Positions 46,170 through 55,055 are shown, numbered from the stretch's first letter. The stretch is DNA of 64,000 bases from JAICNG01 sp035249985 (GCA_035249985.1 DATFFP010000103.1:28800-92799); one strand, 5' to 3'. The notes: generated from the sequence alone by a model not told the origin. Made by a program: numbers and translations.

Positions 46170-47468
46170 ATGTCCGCTGTCCAGTTCGTCGTCGAGGGAG
46201 AACGCCCCCTCACGGGCTCGATCCGCCCGTCCGGAAACAAGAACGCCGCACTGCCGATCATCTGTGCGGCGCTGATTTCCGATCAGCCCGTCACCCTCCA
46301 CAACGTGCCGCGCATTCGCGACGTCGAGACTCTCCTCGATCTCGTGCGCTCGCTCGATGTGAAGGCGGAGTGGCGTGCTGCGAACACCCTCGAGCTGCAC
46401 GCCAAGACGGTGCGCGCGGCCGCGATCGACCGCGCACTCTCGGCCAAGATTCGCGCGTCCATCTTGCTCGCCGGCCCGCTGCTGGCCCGCTGCGGCGAGG
46501 TGACGCTACCTCCACCGGGCGGCGACGTCATCGGGCGACGGCGCGTCGACACGCACTTCCTCGCGCTCGAGCAGCTCGGTGCGACGTACGATGTCGGGGA
46601 CTCGTTCCATCTGCGCGCCAGGACGCTCAAGGGCGCAGACGTCTTTCTCGATGAGCCCAGCGTCACCGCGACGGAGAACGCGCTCACCGCTGCCGTCGCC
46701 GCGACGGGGACGACGATTCTGCGCAACGCCGCCAGCGAGCCGCACGTGCAGGATCTCGCGCACTTTCTGACCGCACTCGGCGCGCACATCGAGGGGATCG
46801 GCACCAACACCCTCACCATCCATGGCGGACACGCCGTTCGAGGCGGGACGCATACGATCGGCCCGGATCACATCGAAGTGGGGTCGTTCATCGGGCTCGC
46901 CGCGGTGACGTGCTCCGAGCTCCGGATCGAGAAGGCGGGGCTCGAGCACCTGCGATCGATTCGCATGGGCTTCGAGCGGCTGGGCATCGTCTGCAAGGAA
47001 GACGGACACGATCTCATCGTGCCGAAGGATCAGGACAAGGAGATTCGCAGCGATCTCGGCGGACACGTCCCGAAGCTCGAGGACCAGCCCTGGCCCGCAT
47101 TTCCCGCCGACGTCATGTCGATCGCCATTGTCACGGCGACGCAGTGCAAAGGGCTCATCCTGATGCACGAGAAGATGTTCGAGTCACGAATGTTCTTCGT
47201 CGACAAGCTGATCGGGATGGGCGCGAAGATCGTGCTCTGCGATCCGCACCGCGCCCTGGTGGCGGGACCGTCGGCCCTGCGCGGCTCGACGGTCGAATCA
47301 CCCGATATCCGCGCCGGCATGGCGATGCTGCTCGCGGCGCTCTGCGCGCGAGGCACGAGCACGATCAACAACGTTGGCCAGATCGAGCGCGGGTATGAGC
47401 GCATCGACGAGCGACTCCGCGCGCTTGGTGCGCAGATTACGCGCGTCGAGGAACGTCGTGGCGGCTGA
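46170..47468 (+). CDS. murA: UDP-N-acetylglucosamine 1-carboxyvinyltransferase (MurA) with active-site Asp
   Basis: 432 aa; first committed step of peptidoglycan synthesis. The SGNKNAALPI motif (Lys24) and the active-site loop GGDVIGRRRVDTH are clear. The residue equivalent to Cys115 of E. coli is Asp119 (codon 46524-46526). Fosfomycin acts by alkylating that Cys, so this enzyme should be intrinsically fosfomycin-resistant, as in mycobacteria. ATG at 46170; an upstream in-frame ATG at 46089 would add 27 unlikely residues. Confidence 0.95.
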   Translation: MSAVQFVVEGERPLTGSIRPSGNKNAALPIICAALISDQPVTLHNVPRIRDVETLLDLVRSLDVKAEWRAANTLELHAKTVRAAAIDRALSAKIRASILLAGPLLARCGEVTLPPPGGDVIGRRRVDTHFLALEQLGATYDVGDSFHLRARTLKGADVFLDEPSVTATENALTAAVAATGTTILRNAASEPHVQDLAHFLTALGAHIEGIGTNTLTIHGGHAVRGGTHTIGPDHIEVGSFIGLAAVTCSELRIEKAGLEHLRSIRMGFERLGIVCKEDGHDLIVPKDQDKEIRSDLGGHVPKLEDQPWPAFPADVMSIAIVTATQCKGLILMHEKMFESRMFFVDKLIGMGAKIVLCDPHRALVAGPSALRGSTVESPDIRAGMAMLLAALCARGTSTINNVGQIERGYERIDERLRALGAQITRVEERRGG

Positions 47469-48162
47469 GGCCGCGCGCGAAGTCATCGACGACTTCGCTT
47501 CGTTCGGCATTCGCGCGTTCACCACGACCCGGGCTGCCGGCACCTACGGCATGAACGGCCCAGAGCCAGTGGCTGACGTCATGGCTCGGTGGTATGCGCT
47601 GGTCGACGAGCTCCATCCGGCCGCGCCGCGCTTCGCCACCGCTCGTCAGGTTCACGGGGCTCGCGTTGTCGTTCACTCCACGCAGTGGGAAGGGTGGCTT
47701 CGCATCGCCGAGGCCGACGGCCACGCCGCACCCGCCCGGGGTACGGCTGCGGCAGTGTCCATCGCCGACTGCGTTCCAGTCTTCATCGCTCACCCGTCAG
47801 GCGCGACGGCGCTGCTCCACTCGGGATGGCGGGGAACCGCGGGACGCATCCTCGATCAGGGAGTGACCGCGCTGGCACAGCGAGGCTTTGTCGCCTCCGA
47901 ACTGCGCATCCACCTGGGTCCCGCGATCTGCGGGAAGTGTTACGAAGTGAGCCCCGACGTGCACCATCAGGTGACTGGACGACAGGTCACAGTCCCTACC
48001 CCCGTCGATCTCCGGGCGCTCATCGCTGATGCCGCACGCGGTCTCGGAATCCGCCACGTGTCCACCAGCCCGTGGTGCACCCGTTGCCACAACGACCGTT
48101 TTTTCTCGCACCGAGCGGGGGATTCGGGGAGGCAGATTGCCGTGCTTGTTGCGGAGGGTTGA
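47458..48162 (+). CDS. pgeF: Peptidoglycan-editing factor PgeF (YfiH, laccase-domain)
   Basis: 234 aa from a GTG 11 bases inside murA. Copper/zinc-type ligands of the DUF152 fold are present: RQVHGA, ADCVP and LLHSGWRGT, with CGKCYEVSP. The YfiH family removes L-Ser wrongly placed in peptidoglycan precursors, which suits its place after murA. Later Cys residues (CTRCH) form a possible second metal pair. Confidence 0.88.
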   Translation: MAAEAAREVIDDFASFGIRAFTTTRAAGTYGMNGPEPVADVMARWYALVDELHPAAPRFATARQVHGARVVVHSTQWEGWLRIAEADGHAAPARGTAAAVSIADCVPVFIAHPSGATALLHSGWRGTAGRILDQGVTALAQRGFVASELRIHLGPAICGKCYEVSPDVHHQVTGRQVTVPTPVDLRALIADAARGLGIRHVSTSPWCTRCHNDRFFSHRAGDSGRQIAVLVAEG

Positions 48163-48220
48163 CGGAGCTTCTCGTTGGCTTCCGTTTTCGTCACCGCCCG
48201 CGTTCCCGACTGTCAGGGAT

Positions 48221-48245
48221 GGCTGTTCGTCTGCTCCGAACAGCC
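48221..48245 (+). terminator. Hairpin after pgeF
   Basis: Perfect 9-bp stem (48221-48229 with 48237-48245) and a 7-base loop, 58 bases past the pgeF stop. No T-tract. Confidence 0.5.
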
Positions 48246-48259
48246 TAGGCCACGGACAG

Positions 48260-48371
48260 CCTAACTGCCGAATTGCACGAAGGGCACGAATCACACGAAT
48301 TCCGCTGTGCTTTGCGAAGGCAGTTGCCGTATTCGTGGCATTCGGTTCATTCGTGTGATTCGGCAGTTGGG
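48260..48371. repeat. Nonamer-word hairpin F
   Basis: Outer stem AACTGCCGAAT pairs exactly (48263-48273 with 48358-48368). The left arm is a tandem of nonamers ending CACGAA; the right arm is a tandem of ATTCGTGGC, ATTCGGTTC, ATTCGTGTG and ATTCGGCAG. It is AT-richer than the genes around it. It sits between the pgeF hairpin and the rimP promoter. Confidence 0.8.
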
Positions 48372-48419
48372 CGGTGCGTGGCCCCGCCACCCGGGACCTT
48401 AGAGTTCGGTCTTCTCAAC

Positions 48420-48448
48420 TTGACTCAACCCATGTGAACTCTTACCTT
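48420..48448 (+). promoter_or_regulatory. Promoter of the rimP-nusA-infB operon
   Basis: TTGACT (48420-48425), 17 bases, TACCTT (48443-48448). Transcription should start near 48455, giving a leader of about 79 bases that contains the hairpin at 48482. Confidence 0.7.
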
Positions 48449-48481
48449 TCGCATTGTCTCGCCGGGTCGTGGGGCGAGTTG

Positions 48482-48509
48482 AATGTGGGGAAGCTCCCCC
48501 ACATTTTTT
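48482..48509 (+). promoter_or_regulatory. Terminator-like hairpin in the rimP leader (possible attenuator)
   Basis: A 9-bp stem (48482-48490 with 48497-48505) followed by T6 within 48504-48509 forms an intrinsic terminator on the plus strand, downstream of the promoter at 48420 and 24 bases before the rimP GTG. An upstream GTGGGG (48469-48474) repeats the left arm and could compete for the same CCCCAC. It may simply end upstream read-through, but its place inside the leader suggests attenuation. Confidence 0.6.
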
Positions 48510-48533
48510 GTTTCTTGTACCCTGCGATCTTAC

Positions 48534-48992
48534 GTGAACGACACGCTGGAAGGACTTGTCAGAGCGACACTTGACGAAATACAGCTCGATCTCGTCGAAG
48601 TCCGCCGCGGCGGGTCCAGGTCTCGTCCGACGATCGACGTTCGTGTCGAGCGCCGTGACGGAGAGCCCGTGACGATCGATGATTGCGCGCGCGCATCGCG
48701 CGCGCTGGAAGCACGGTTCGATGCTGACGGAAGTCTTGGTGATCGGTATGTGCTCGAGGTGTCATCGCCGGGCGTCGAGCGGCCTCTGCTCAAACCGGCG
48801 GATTGGCAGCGCTTCGCCGGACGAAAGGCGAAGGTGCTGAGCGACGCCCTTGGCGGCCGCGAGGAAGTGGAAATCGTTGCACTCGAAGGGGACATGGGCG
48901 CTGAGATCGTAGTCGTGCGGGACGGCCGAGGCGCAGAGCGGCGGGTGCCGCTGGCGCAGGTTCGCGAGGCGCGCCTCGCATTTCATTGGTAA
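48534..48992 (+). CDS. rimP: Ribosome maturation factor RimP
   Basis: 152 aa; assists 30S maturation. SRPTIDVRVERRDGEPVTIDDCARASRALEA and YVLEVSSPGVERPL are family hallmarks. The GTG at 48534 has no evident Shine-Dalgarno; a longer frame would read through the leader hairpin. First gene of the rimP-nusA-infB operon. Confidence 0.93.
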   Translation: MNDTLEGLVRATLDEIQLDLVEVRRGGSRSRPTIDVRVERRDGEPVTIDDCARASRALEARFDADGSLGDRYVLEVSSPGVERPLLKPADWQRFAGRKAKVLSDALGGREEVEIVALEGDMGAEIVVVRDGRGAERRVPLAQVREARLAFHW

Positions 48993-49008
48993 GCACTAGG
49001 AGTGGTCG

Positions 49009-50349
49009 ATGGTCAGCTCGTCTGACATCCTGAACGCGATTCGCGAGCTCGCGAATACGAAGCAGCTCGACAAGGCCGAGCTGCACGGCCTCTTGTCCGA
49101 TGGCATCTTCGCGGCGCTCGCGAAGAGCTACGGGCCGACCGTGCAGGCGGAGGTCGAGATCGACGAGGGCACTGGCGACATCCACATCGTCCGCCTGCGC
49201 ACCGTCGTCGATGGCGTCACCGATCCCAGCCGGGAGATCTCGCTCGAGGAAGCCAAGTTCTACGACGAGAGCTTCGAGCCGGGCGACGTCATGGAGGATG
49301 AGATCGATTTCGCCCAGTTCGGACGCAACGCGGTCCAGGCCGCGAAGCAGCGCATCATTCAGCGCGTTCGCGAGCGTGAGCGCACCCGTATTCGCGACGA
49401 GTTCGCCACGCGCGTCGGCGACCTCCTGTCCGGTGAAGTGCAGCAGATCGAGCGCGGCAAGCTCGTCGTCATGCTGAACAAGTTTCGGGAAGCAGAAGCC
49501 ATCATGCCCTATCGCGAGCAGAACCATCGCGAGCATTTCCATCAGGGCGAGCCCATCCGTGCCGTGCTCAAGCGCGTCGAGGAGACGCCGAAAGGTCCGC
49601 GGCTCATCCTGAGCCGGGCCGATGGGCTCTTCGTGAAAGCGTTGTTCAAGCTCGAGGTTCCGGAGATCCAGCAGGGGATCGTCGACATTCGCGCCGTCGC
49701 GCGCGAGGTCGGCAGCCGCACCAAGATCGCCGTCTTCTCTCGTGACGACTCGATCGATCCCGTCGGGGCGTGCGTCGGCCTCAAGGGTTCCCGCGTGCAG
49801 GCCGTGGTGAACGAGCTCGGCGGGGAGCGCATCGACATCGTCCCCTGGTCGTCGGATCCGGAGCGGTTCGCCAAGTTGGCACTGGCTCCCGCTCGCATCG
49901 CTCGCGTGTTCAGCGATCCCGCGGCGAAGACCATTCAGGCGGTGGTCGATGAGGATCAGCTGTCGCTCGCGATTGGGAAGAACGGCCAGAACGTGCGCCT
50001 CGCGTCGGAGCTCACGGCGTGGAAGATCGATCTCTACTCCAGCCGCGAGTGGCTCGAGCGCGGCGGCGAGACGCCGTTGTTCGCTCCGCTTCCCGAGGAG
50101 GCCGACACGTCGGCGGACGTCAAGCTGTCGGAGATCGACGGCCTCGGACCGGCGACGGTCGCCGTCCTCGAGGACGCCGGCTATCGCACGCTGAACGACA
50201 TCATCGATCTCGAGCGCGAGGATTTTCTCCGTCTGCCCGGCATCGCCCCCGAGGAAGCCGACCGCATCATGGCGATGCTGGACGAGCTCACCGAGGAAGG
50301 CAGCAGCGAGGAGACGGCCTCACAGCCTGACGAGGGCACCACGGTCTGA
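49009..50349 (+). CDS. nusA: Transcription elongation/termination factor NusA
   Basis: 446 aa. N-terminal polymerase-binding domain (about 1-130), S1 domain (about 135-200), two KH domains (about 205-345, with VGACVGLKGSRVQAVVNELGGERIDIV) and one C-terminal helix-hairpin-helix module (about 375-430). NusA is known in other bacteria to regulate its own operon, which bears on the leader hairpin. AGGAGT precedes the ATG. Confidence 0.96.
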   Translation: MVSSSDILNAIRELANTKQLDKAELHGLLSDGIFAALAKSYGPTVQAEVEIDEGTGDIHIVRLRTVVDGVTDPSREISLEEAKFYDESFEPGDVMEDEIDFAQFGRNAVQAAKQRIIQRVRERERTRIRDEFATRVGDLLSGEVQQIERGKLVVMLNKFREAEAIMPYREQNHREHFHQGEPIRAVLKRVEETPKGPRLILSRADGLFVKALFKLEVPEIQQGIVDIRAVAREVGSRTKIAVFSRDDSIDPVGACVGLKGSRVQAVVNELGGERIDIVPWSSDPERFAKLALAPARIARVFSDPAAKTIQAVVDEDQLSLAIGKNGQNVRLASELTAWKIDLYSSREWLERGGETPLFAPLPEEADTSADVKLSEIDGLGPATVAVLEDAGYRTLNDIIDLEREDFLRLPGIAPEEADRIMAMLDELTEEGSSEETASQPDEGTTV

Positions 50350-50694
50350 GTGCGGGAGGACGTCGCTCACAGAGTGCTTGGCCTGCTGGGCCTGGGCGTG
50401 CGGGGCCGGCGCGCCGTGGTGGGGGTCGAGAACGTGCGCGAAGCGGCAAAGCGCGGCAAATTGGTATTGGCGGTGGTCGCGCCCGATGCCTCGCGACATA
50501 GTTTGGCCAAGGTGACGCCTCTGCTCGAGGCGAAGCGGGTGCGTATTATTGAAGGGCCGGGTACGGTACAGCTCGGCGGTGCGGTGGGACGCGACTCGAC
50601 GGCGGCGGTGGGCGTCGTCGACCGCGATTTGGCGCGAGGAATTCTCGCGATCGTGGATGGGGCTCCCGCGAGCCCGACAGGAGGTAGGGTTTGA
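50350..50694 (+). CDS. L7Ae/L30e-family RNA-binding protein (YlxQ-like)
   Basis: 114 aa, GTG directly after the nusA stop. The pattern LLGLGVRGRRAVVGVENVREAAKRGKLVLAVVAPDAS is that of the L7Ae/L30e fold, which binds K-turn RNA. It occupies the place of ylxQ between nusA and infB; a ylxR gene is not present. Confidence 0.8.
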   Translation: MREDVAHRVLGLLGLGVRGRRAVVGVENVREAAKRGKLVLAVVAPDASRHSLAKVTPLLEAKRVRIIEGPGTVQLGGAVGRDSTAAVGVVDRDLARGILAIVDGAPASPTGGRV

Positions 50695-53420
50695 TCAAGT
50701 TGCGTGTGCACGACCTGGCCGGTGAATTCGGCGTGTCCAGCGATGAGCTGATGAGTCTGCTGCGTCAGATGGACGTGCCTGTGCGGAGTCATCTGAGTCA
50801 GCTCTCTGACGACCAGGTGGCGCGCCTGCGCGCACGCTGGGAGCGCGAAAAGCGCGCGCGTCAGGAGAAGCCAGCCACTGCGACCGCGACGCGACGTCGG
50901 CGTGGTGTCGTCGCGCCTCCACCCCCGCCAGCGCCAGCGCCGGAAGCTGCCGACGCAGGCGCTCCGAAGCGCCGCCGTCGCAAGGCGGCAGACGTCGCCG
51001 CCGCTGCCGAAGCGCAGGCTGCCGCCGACGCCCAGGCTGAAGCCGACGCCGCGGAGGCCGAGGCGACGGGGGTCGAGGTCGAGCCCTTTGCTCCGCCCAC
51101 GCCTCCTGATGAACGGCGCCCCGAGCCATTCCGCGAGCTCACCCCCGAGCGGACCCCTGCGGTGGAGCCGCGCGAGCGCTTCCGCCGCCCCGAGCAGGAG
51201 ACGCCGGGGGAACAGCGCACGCATGTCGACCGTCCGGCCGCCGAGCGCCCGGCGGCGAGCATGCCGAGCTCGCCAGCCGCGACGCCGTCCACGGCGCGTC
51301 CGACGCCCGTCTCCGACTGGTCGCGTCCGCGTCCGGTAGTCCCGGGCCCACCGCGCCCGAAGCCGATCGCCAGCGGAACGCCGTACACGACGGCGCGTCC
51401 TATCGCCTCGGCCGCCCCAGGGGCGGGCACCGCTCCGCCGCGCCGCGACGACAAGAAGGGCGCGAAGCGGAAGAAGGGGAAGCGCGGGTCGGTCGATCAG
51501 GAAGCAGTGGCCGCGAACATCAGCAAGACGATGAGCGCGCTCCGCGGCGTCCACGGCCGCCGCGGCGGACCGCGCCAGCGTGAGGACGGAACATCGCGCG
51601 AGGAGATGGAGGCCATGCGCGCGGCGGCCGCCGAGCGCGAGCGCAAGACCGTGCACGTGAACGAATTCATCACCGTGAGCGAGCTGGCCGACATCCTCAA
51701 GATTCCCGCGACGCAAATCGTGGCCTTCGCCTTCAAGAATCTTGGGCTGATGGTCACCATCAATCAGCGGATGGACTTCGACCAGATCGAGCTCATCGCC
51801 GGAGAGTTCGGGTTCCAGGCGGTGCGCGAAGCAGAGTACGCCGCGGAGAGCACCGAGGAGGCCGAGGAGGATCGCGAGGAGGATCGTCGCACGCGGCCCC
51901 CGGTCGTCACGATCATGGGCCACGTCGACCACGGCAAGACATCGTTGCTGGACTACATCCGCAAGGCGAACGTGGTCGCGGGCGAGGCGGGAGGCATCAC
52001 GCAGCACATCGGCGCCTATCAGGTGAAGCTGCCTAACGGCCGGGAGCTGACCTTCCTCGATACCCCGGGCCACCAGGCCTTCACCGCCATGCGTGCTCGC
52101 GGTGCCCAGGTGACGGACATCGTGGTGCTGGTCGTGGCGGCGGACGACTCCGTCATGCCGCAGACGGTCGAGGCGATCTCGCACGCACGGAACGCGGGCG
52201 TGCCGGTCGTCGTCGCCGTCAACAAGATCGATCTGCCGGGCGCCAATCCGGGGAAGGTGACGCAGGAGCTCCTCGAGCACGGCATCGTCGTCGAGCAGTT
52301 CGGCGGCAGCACGCTCTCGACGCCGATCTCGGCCAAGAAGGGCACCAACGTCAACGAGCTGCTCGACCAGATTCTTCTGCAGGCCGAGCTGCTCGACCTC
52401 AAGGCGAATCCCGACAAGCGCGCGATCGGCACGGTGGTCGAGGCGCAGCTGGATCCGGGGAAGGGACCGGTCGCGACCGTTCTCGTTCAGAACGGAACGC
52501 TGCACGTCGGCGACGACTTCATCTGCGGCATGTACTCCGGACGCGTGCGCGCGCTGCACGACGAACGTGGGCGTCACGTCAAGGACGCGGGTCCGGGAAC
52601 GCCGGTACAAGTGCTCGGCTTCGAAGGCGTGCCGATGGCGGGCGATCAGTTCCTCGTCGTCACCGACGCGGCCGACGCGCGCGAGATCGCGCAGAAGCGC
52701 CAGCGCCTCGAACGCGAGGCGAAGAGCCGTCGGACCTCCAAGGGCGGCATGTCGCTCGAAGACTTCATGTCGAAGGCGGCGAGCGGTGAAAAGCGCGCGC
52801 TGCGTCTGGTCATCAAGGCCGACCAGGGCGGTCCGGCGGAAGCGCTCGCCGACGCGCTCGGTCAGCTCTCGAACGACGAAGTATCGGTCGAGGTCGTACA
52901 CCGTGGCGTTGGCGCCGTCACCGAGGGCGACATTCTGCTCGCCAAGGCGTCGGGCGCGATCATCATCGGCTTCCACGTACGTCCCGATAACAACGCGCGC
53001 GCGGCGGCCGAACGCGAAGGCGTGGAGATCAAGCTCTACCGCATCATCTACGAAGCGGTGGCTGACGTTCGCTCCGCGCTCGAAGGCCTGCTCCGTCCCG
53101 AGGAGCGCGAAGTCATCCTCGGCGAAGCCGAAGTCCGCGAGACGTTCAAGGTGCCGAAGTTCGGCGTCATCGCCGGGTGCTTCGTTCGCAGCGGCACCAT
53201 CACGAGACAGGGGCGCGCGCGCGTCATTCGCGATGGCGTGGTCGCATACGAGGGCACGATCGGATCGCTGCGTCGCTTCAAGGACGATGTGCGCGAGGTT
53301 CGCGAAGGCTTCGAATGCGGTATCGGCATCGACAACTTCAATGACATCAAGGTCGGCGACGTGATCGAGTCGTATCGCACGGAGGAGATCAGCCGCACGC
53401 TGGCGGCCAGCGCCTCGTAA
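50691..53420 (+). CDS. infB: Translation initiation factor IF-2
   Basis: 909 aa from a TTG overlapping the previous stop, with GGAGGTAGGG upstream. An IF2_N helix bundle (about 1-55), an Ala/Pro/Arg-rich region (about 60-260) lacking fixed structure, a second IF2_N module (about 320-370), and a GTPase domain with G1 GHVDHGKT (410-417), then DTPGH and NKID. The C-terminal domains bind initiator tRNA. Normal length. Confidence 0.96.
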   Translation: MIKLRVHDLAGEFGVSSDELMSLLRQMDVPVRSHLSQLSDDQVARLRARWEREKRARQEKPATATATRRRRGVVAPPPPPAPAPEAADAGAPKRRRRKAADVAAAAEAQAAADAQAEADAAEAEATGVEVEPFAPPTPPDERRPEPFRELTPERTPAVEPRERFRRPEQETPGEQRTHVDRPAAERPAASMPSSPAATPSTARPTPVSDWSRPRPVVPGPPRPKPIASGTPYTTARPIASAAPGAGTAPPRRDDKKGAKRKKGKRGSVDQEAVAANISKTMSALRGVHGRRGGPRQREDGTSREEMEAMRAAAAERERKTVHVNEFITVSELADILKIPATQIVAFAFKNLGLMVTINQRMDFDQIELIAGEFGFQAVREAEYAAESTEEAEEDREEDRRTRPPVVTIMGHVDHGKTSLLDYIRKANVVAGEAGGITQHIGAYQVKLPNGRELTFLDTPGHQAFTAMRARGAQVTDIVVLVVAADDSVMPQTVEAISHARNAGVPVVVAVNKIDLPGANPGKVTQELLEHGIVVEQFGGSTLSTPISAKKGTNVNELLDQILLQAELLDLKANPDKRAIGTVVEAQLDPGKGPVATVLVQNGTLHVGDDFICGMYSGRVRALHDERGRHVKDAGPGTPVQVLGFEGVPMAGDQFLVVTDAADAREIAQKRQRLEREAKSRRTSKGGMSLEDFMSKAASGEKRALRLVIKADQGGPAEALADALGQLSNDEVSVEVVHRGVGAVTEGDILLAKASGAIIIGFHVRPDNNARAAAEREGVEIKLYRIIYEAVADVRSALEGLLRPEEREVILGEAEVRETFKVPKFGVIAGCFVRSGTITRQGRARVIRDGVVAYEGTIGSLRRFKDDVREVREGFECGIGIDNFNDIKVGDVIESYRTEEISRTLAASAS

Positions 53421-53426
53421 GGCGTC

Positions 53427-53708
53427 ATGGTCATCGGCGTGGTATCCTGGGCGCTCCACGTCGCGGGCGCCCAGTCGTTGAAGGACAAGCGCGGCGTCAT
53501 CAAGAGCATGAAGGACCGCATGCACAACGAGTTCAACGTGTCGGTGGCCGAGACGGCACACCACGACACGTGGCAGACCGCCGAGCTCACCGCATGCGTC
53601 GTCGCGGTCGACCGCGTGCACGCGGAAAAGGTGCTGCGGCAGGTCGATCGGTTTGTGGAGAGTAATCCGCTGTGTCGAATCACCGATTCGCAGACGAGCT
53701 TTCTTTAG
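53427..53708 (+). CDS. DUF503 (YlxP-like) small protein
   Basis: 93 aa. SLKDKRGVIKSMKDRMHNEFNVSVAETAHHDTWQTAEL is the DUF503/YlxP signature. It lies between infB and rbfA as in many bacteria; role in ribosome biogenesis is presumed by context only. Confidence 0.9.
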   Translation: MVIGVVSWALHVAGAQSLKDKRGVIKSMKDRMHNEFNVSVAETAHHDTWQTAELTACVVAVDRVHAEKVLRQVDRFVESNPLCRITDSQTSFL

Positions 53709-53713
53709 AAGAA

Positions 53714-53822
53714 GGGTCCTCGGGGTCCTCGGGGTCCTCAGAGTCCTCGGGGTGCGAGGTGCTCAAGGTTTCGCACCTCGAGGACCCTGAGGACCCTGAG
53801 GACCCTGAGGACCCTGAGGACA
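53714..53822. repeat. Nonamer-word hairpin G between DUF503 and rbfA
   Basis: The left arm is a tandem of GGGTCCTCG words (four, with variants GGGTCCTCA and GAGTCCTCG). The right arm is a near-perfect tandem of GAGGACCCT. The core stem GGTGCGA/TCGCACC (53751-53757 with 53771-53777) closes a 13-base loop. It starts 5 bases after the DUF503 stop and ends 8 bases before the rbfA ATG. Its last word supplies a GAGG 11 bases ahead of that ATG. Confidence 0.9.
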
Positions 53823-53830
53823 CTTAGCCC

Positions 53831-54211
53831 ATGGCCGATGCCCGCCGCGCCGACCGCGTCGCCGAGGCCATCCGCGAGGAGGTCGCGACGTTCCTCGCCG
53901 ATGGCGCGAAGGATCCCCGCATCGTCGGGCTCGTGACCGTCACGGGCGTCGACGTTACGCAGGACCTTCGTCACGCCAAGGTGTTCGTCAGCGTGCTGGG
54001 TTCCGACGTCGAGAAGCGATCGACGCTCGAGGGCCTGCAGAGCGCGGCGGCACACCTGCGCTCGCGCCTCGGCCGATCGCTCCGGCTGCGCTTCGCCCCG
54101 GAGCTCGTCTTTCACTCCGACGCGAGCGTTGCTCGCGCCGCGCGCATCGAGACACTCCTCGAGCAGATCCGCGATGGCCGCGTCCCCGCCGACGAGGAGC
54201 CCCTCGACTGA
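53831..54211 (+). CDS. rbfA: Ribosome-binding factor A
   Basis: 126 aa KH-like fold. RADRVAEAIREEVATFL, VTGVDVTQDLRHAKVFVSVLG and LRLRFAPELVFHSD match RbfA. It acts in late 30S maturation and cold adaptation. The only GAGG ahead of the start comes from the repeat word of hairpin G. Confidence 0.94.
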   Translation: MADARRADRVAEAIREEVATFLADGAKDPRIVGLVTVTGVDVTQDLRHAKVFVSVLGSDVEKRSTLEGLQSAAAHLRSRLGRSLRLRFAPELVFHSDASVARAARIETLLEQIRDGRVPADEEPLD

Positions 54212-55055
54212 GGGGCTCCTGCTCGTCGACAAGCCGGCCGGCATGACGTCGCACGATGTCGTCGCAATCGCCCGCCGCGCGTTAGGCGAGCGACGAATCG
54301 GGCACGCCGGAACACTCGACCCCTTCGCGACCGGACTCCTCGTGCTCCTCACCGGCCGCACGACCCGGCTCCTCCCATACCTCGACGGCGAGCCCAAGGT
54401 GTACGAGGCCCGCATCCAGTTCGGCGCCGAGACGGACACCGACGACGCGACCGGCCGTGTCGTGCGTGAGGCGCCTCTGCCGATTCGGGCCGACGTCGAT
54501 CGGGCGATCGCGGCGCTTACTGGGGTCCTGGACCAGGAGCCGCCAGCCTACTCGGCCAAGCAGGTTGGAGGGCAGCGCGCCTACGACGCGGCGCGCCGCG
54601 GAGTGCCGGTGAAGCTGCCGCCGTCACGGGTCACGGTGCATTCCTGGGAGCTTAGGGCACGCACGAACGACACGCTCGATACGGTCGTGACCTGCTCCGG
54701 TGGAACATACGTGCGCGCGCTCGCGCGCGATCTCGGCCGCCAGGCAGGGAGCGCCGCCCACCTCGCGACCCTCCGCCGCACGCGGAGCGGCCCCTTCCGG
54801 GTAAGCGACGCATGCGGGCTCGACGCGGTGCGCGACGGACGCTGTGGCGCCCTTCCGCCGCTGCATGCGCTGACCTCCCTCGCCGTCGAGCAGCTCGACG
54901 CCGCTGGCGCCGACCGTGCCGCGCGCGGGAACCTGGTCGACGCGACCGTCGTCGGCGATCGGGCGGCGCTCGTCGGGCCTAACGGCGAGCTCGTCGCGGT
55001 CGCGGTGCGCAGCGGAACGAGCTGGCAGCCCCGGACGGTGTTGCGCGATGCATGA
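54174..55055 (+). CDS. truB: tRNA pseudouridine(55) synthase
   Basis: 293 aa. LVDKPAGMTSHDVV opens the domain and GHAGTLDPFATGLL carries Asp49, the nucleophile. YSAKQVGGQRAYDAAR is also typical. ATG at 54174 overlaps rbfA by 38 bases. Confidence 0.95.
   Translation: MAASPPTRSPSTEGLLLVDKPAGMTSHDVVAIARRALGERRIGHAGTLDPFATGLLVLLTGRTTRLLPYLDGEPKVYEARIQFGAETDTDDATGRVVREAPLPIRADVDRAIAALTGVLDQEPPAYSAKQVGGQRAYDAARRGVPVKLPPSRVTVHSWELRARTNDTLDTVVTCSGGTYVRALARDLGRQAGSAAHLATLRRTRSGPFRVSDACGLDAVRDGRCGALPPLHALTSLAVEQLDAAGADRAARGNLVDATVVGDRAALVGPNGELVAVAVRSGTSWQPRTVLRDA

Larger units (their letters stand above)
48163..48533. other. 371-base gap between pgeF and rimP
   Basis: It holds a 9-bp hairpin (48221-48245), the word-repeat hairpin at 48260-48371, a promoter (48420-48448) and a leader hairpin with T6 (48482-48509), each listed separately. 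No open frame in the region looks coding. Confidence 0.7.

Noticed and set aside
50367..53621. A 1084-aa open frame on the minus strand opposite infB
   Set aside because: It is a mirror of the IF-2 gene produced by high GC and codon bias; its product is Arg/Asp/His/Leu-rich with no domain, and infB is certain.
53714..53822. CRISPR-like array
   Set aside because: The words are 9 bases with no spacers, and arms are complementary. No cas gene is near.
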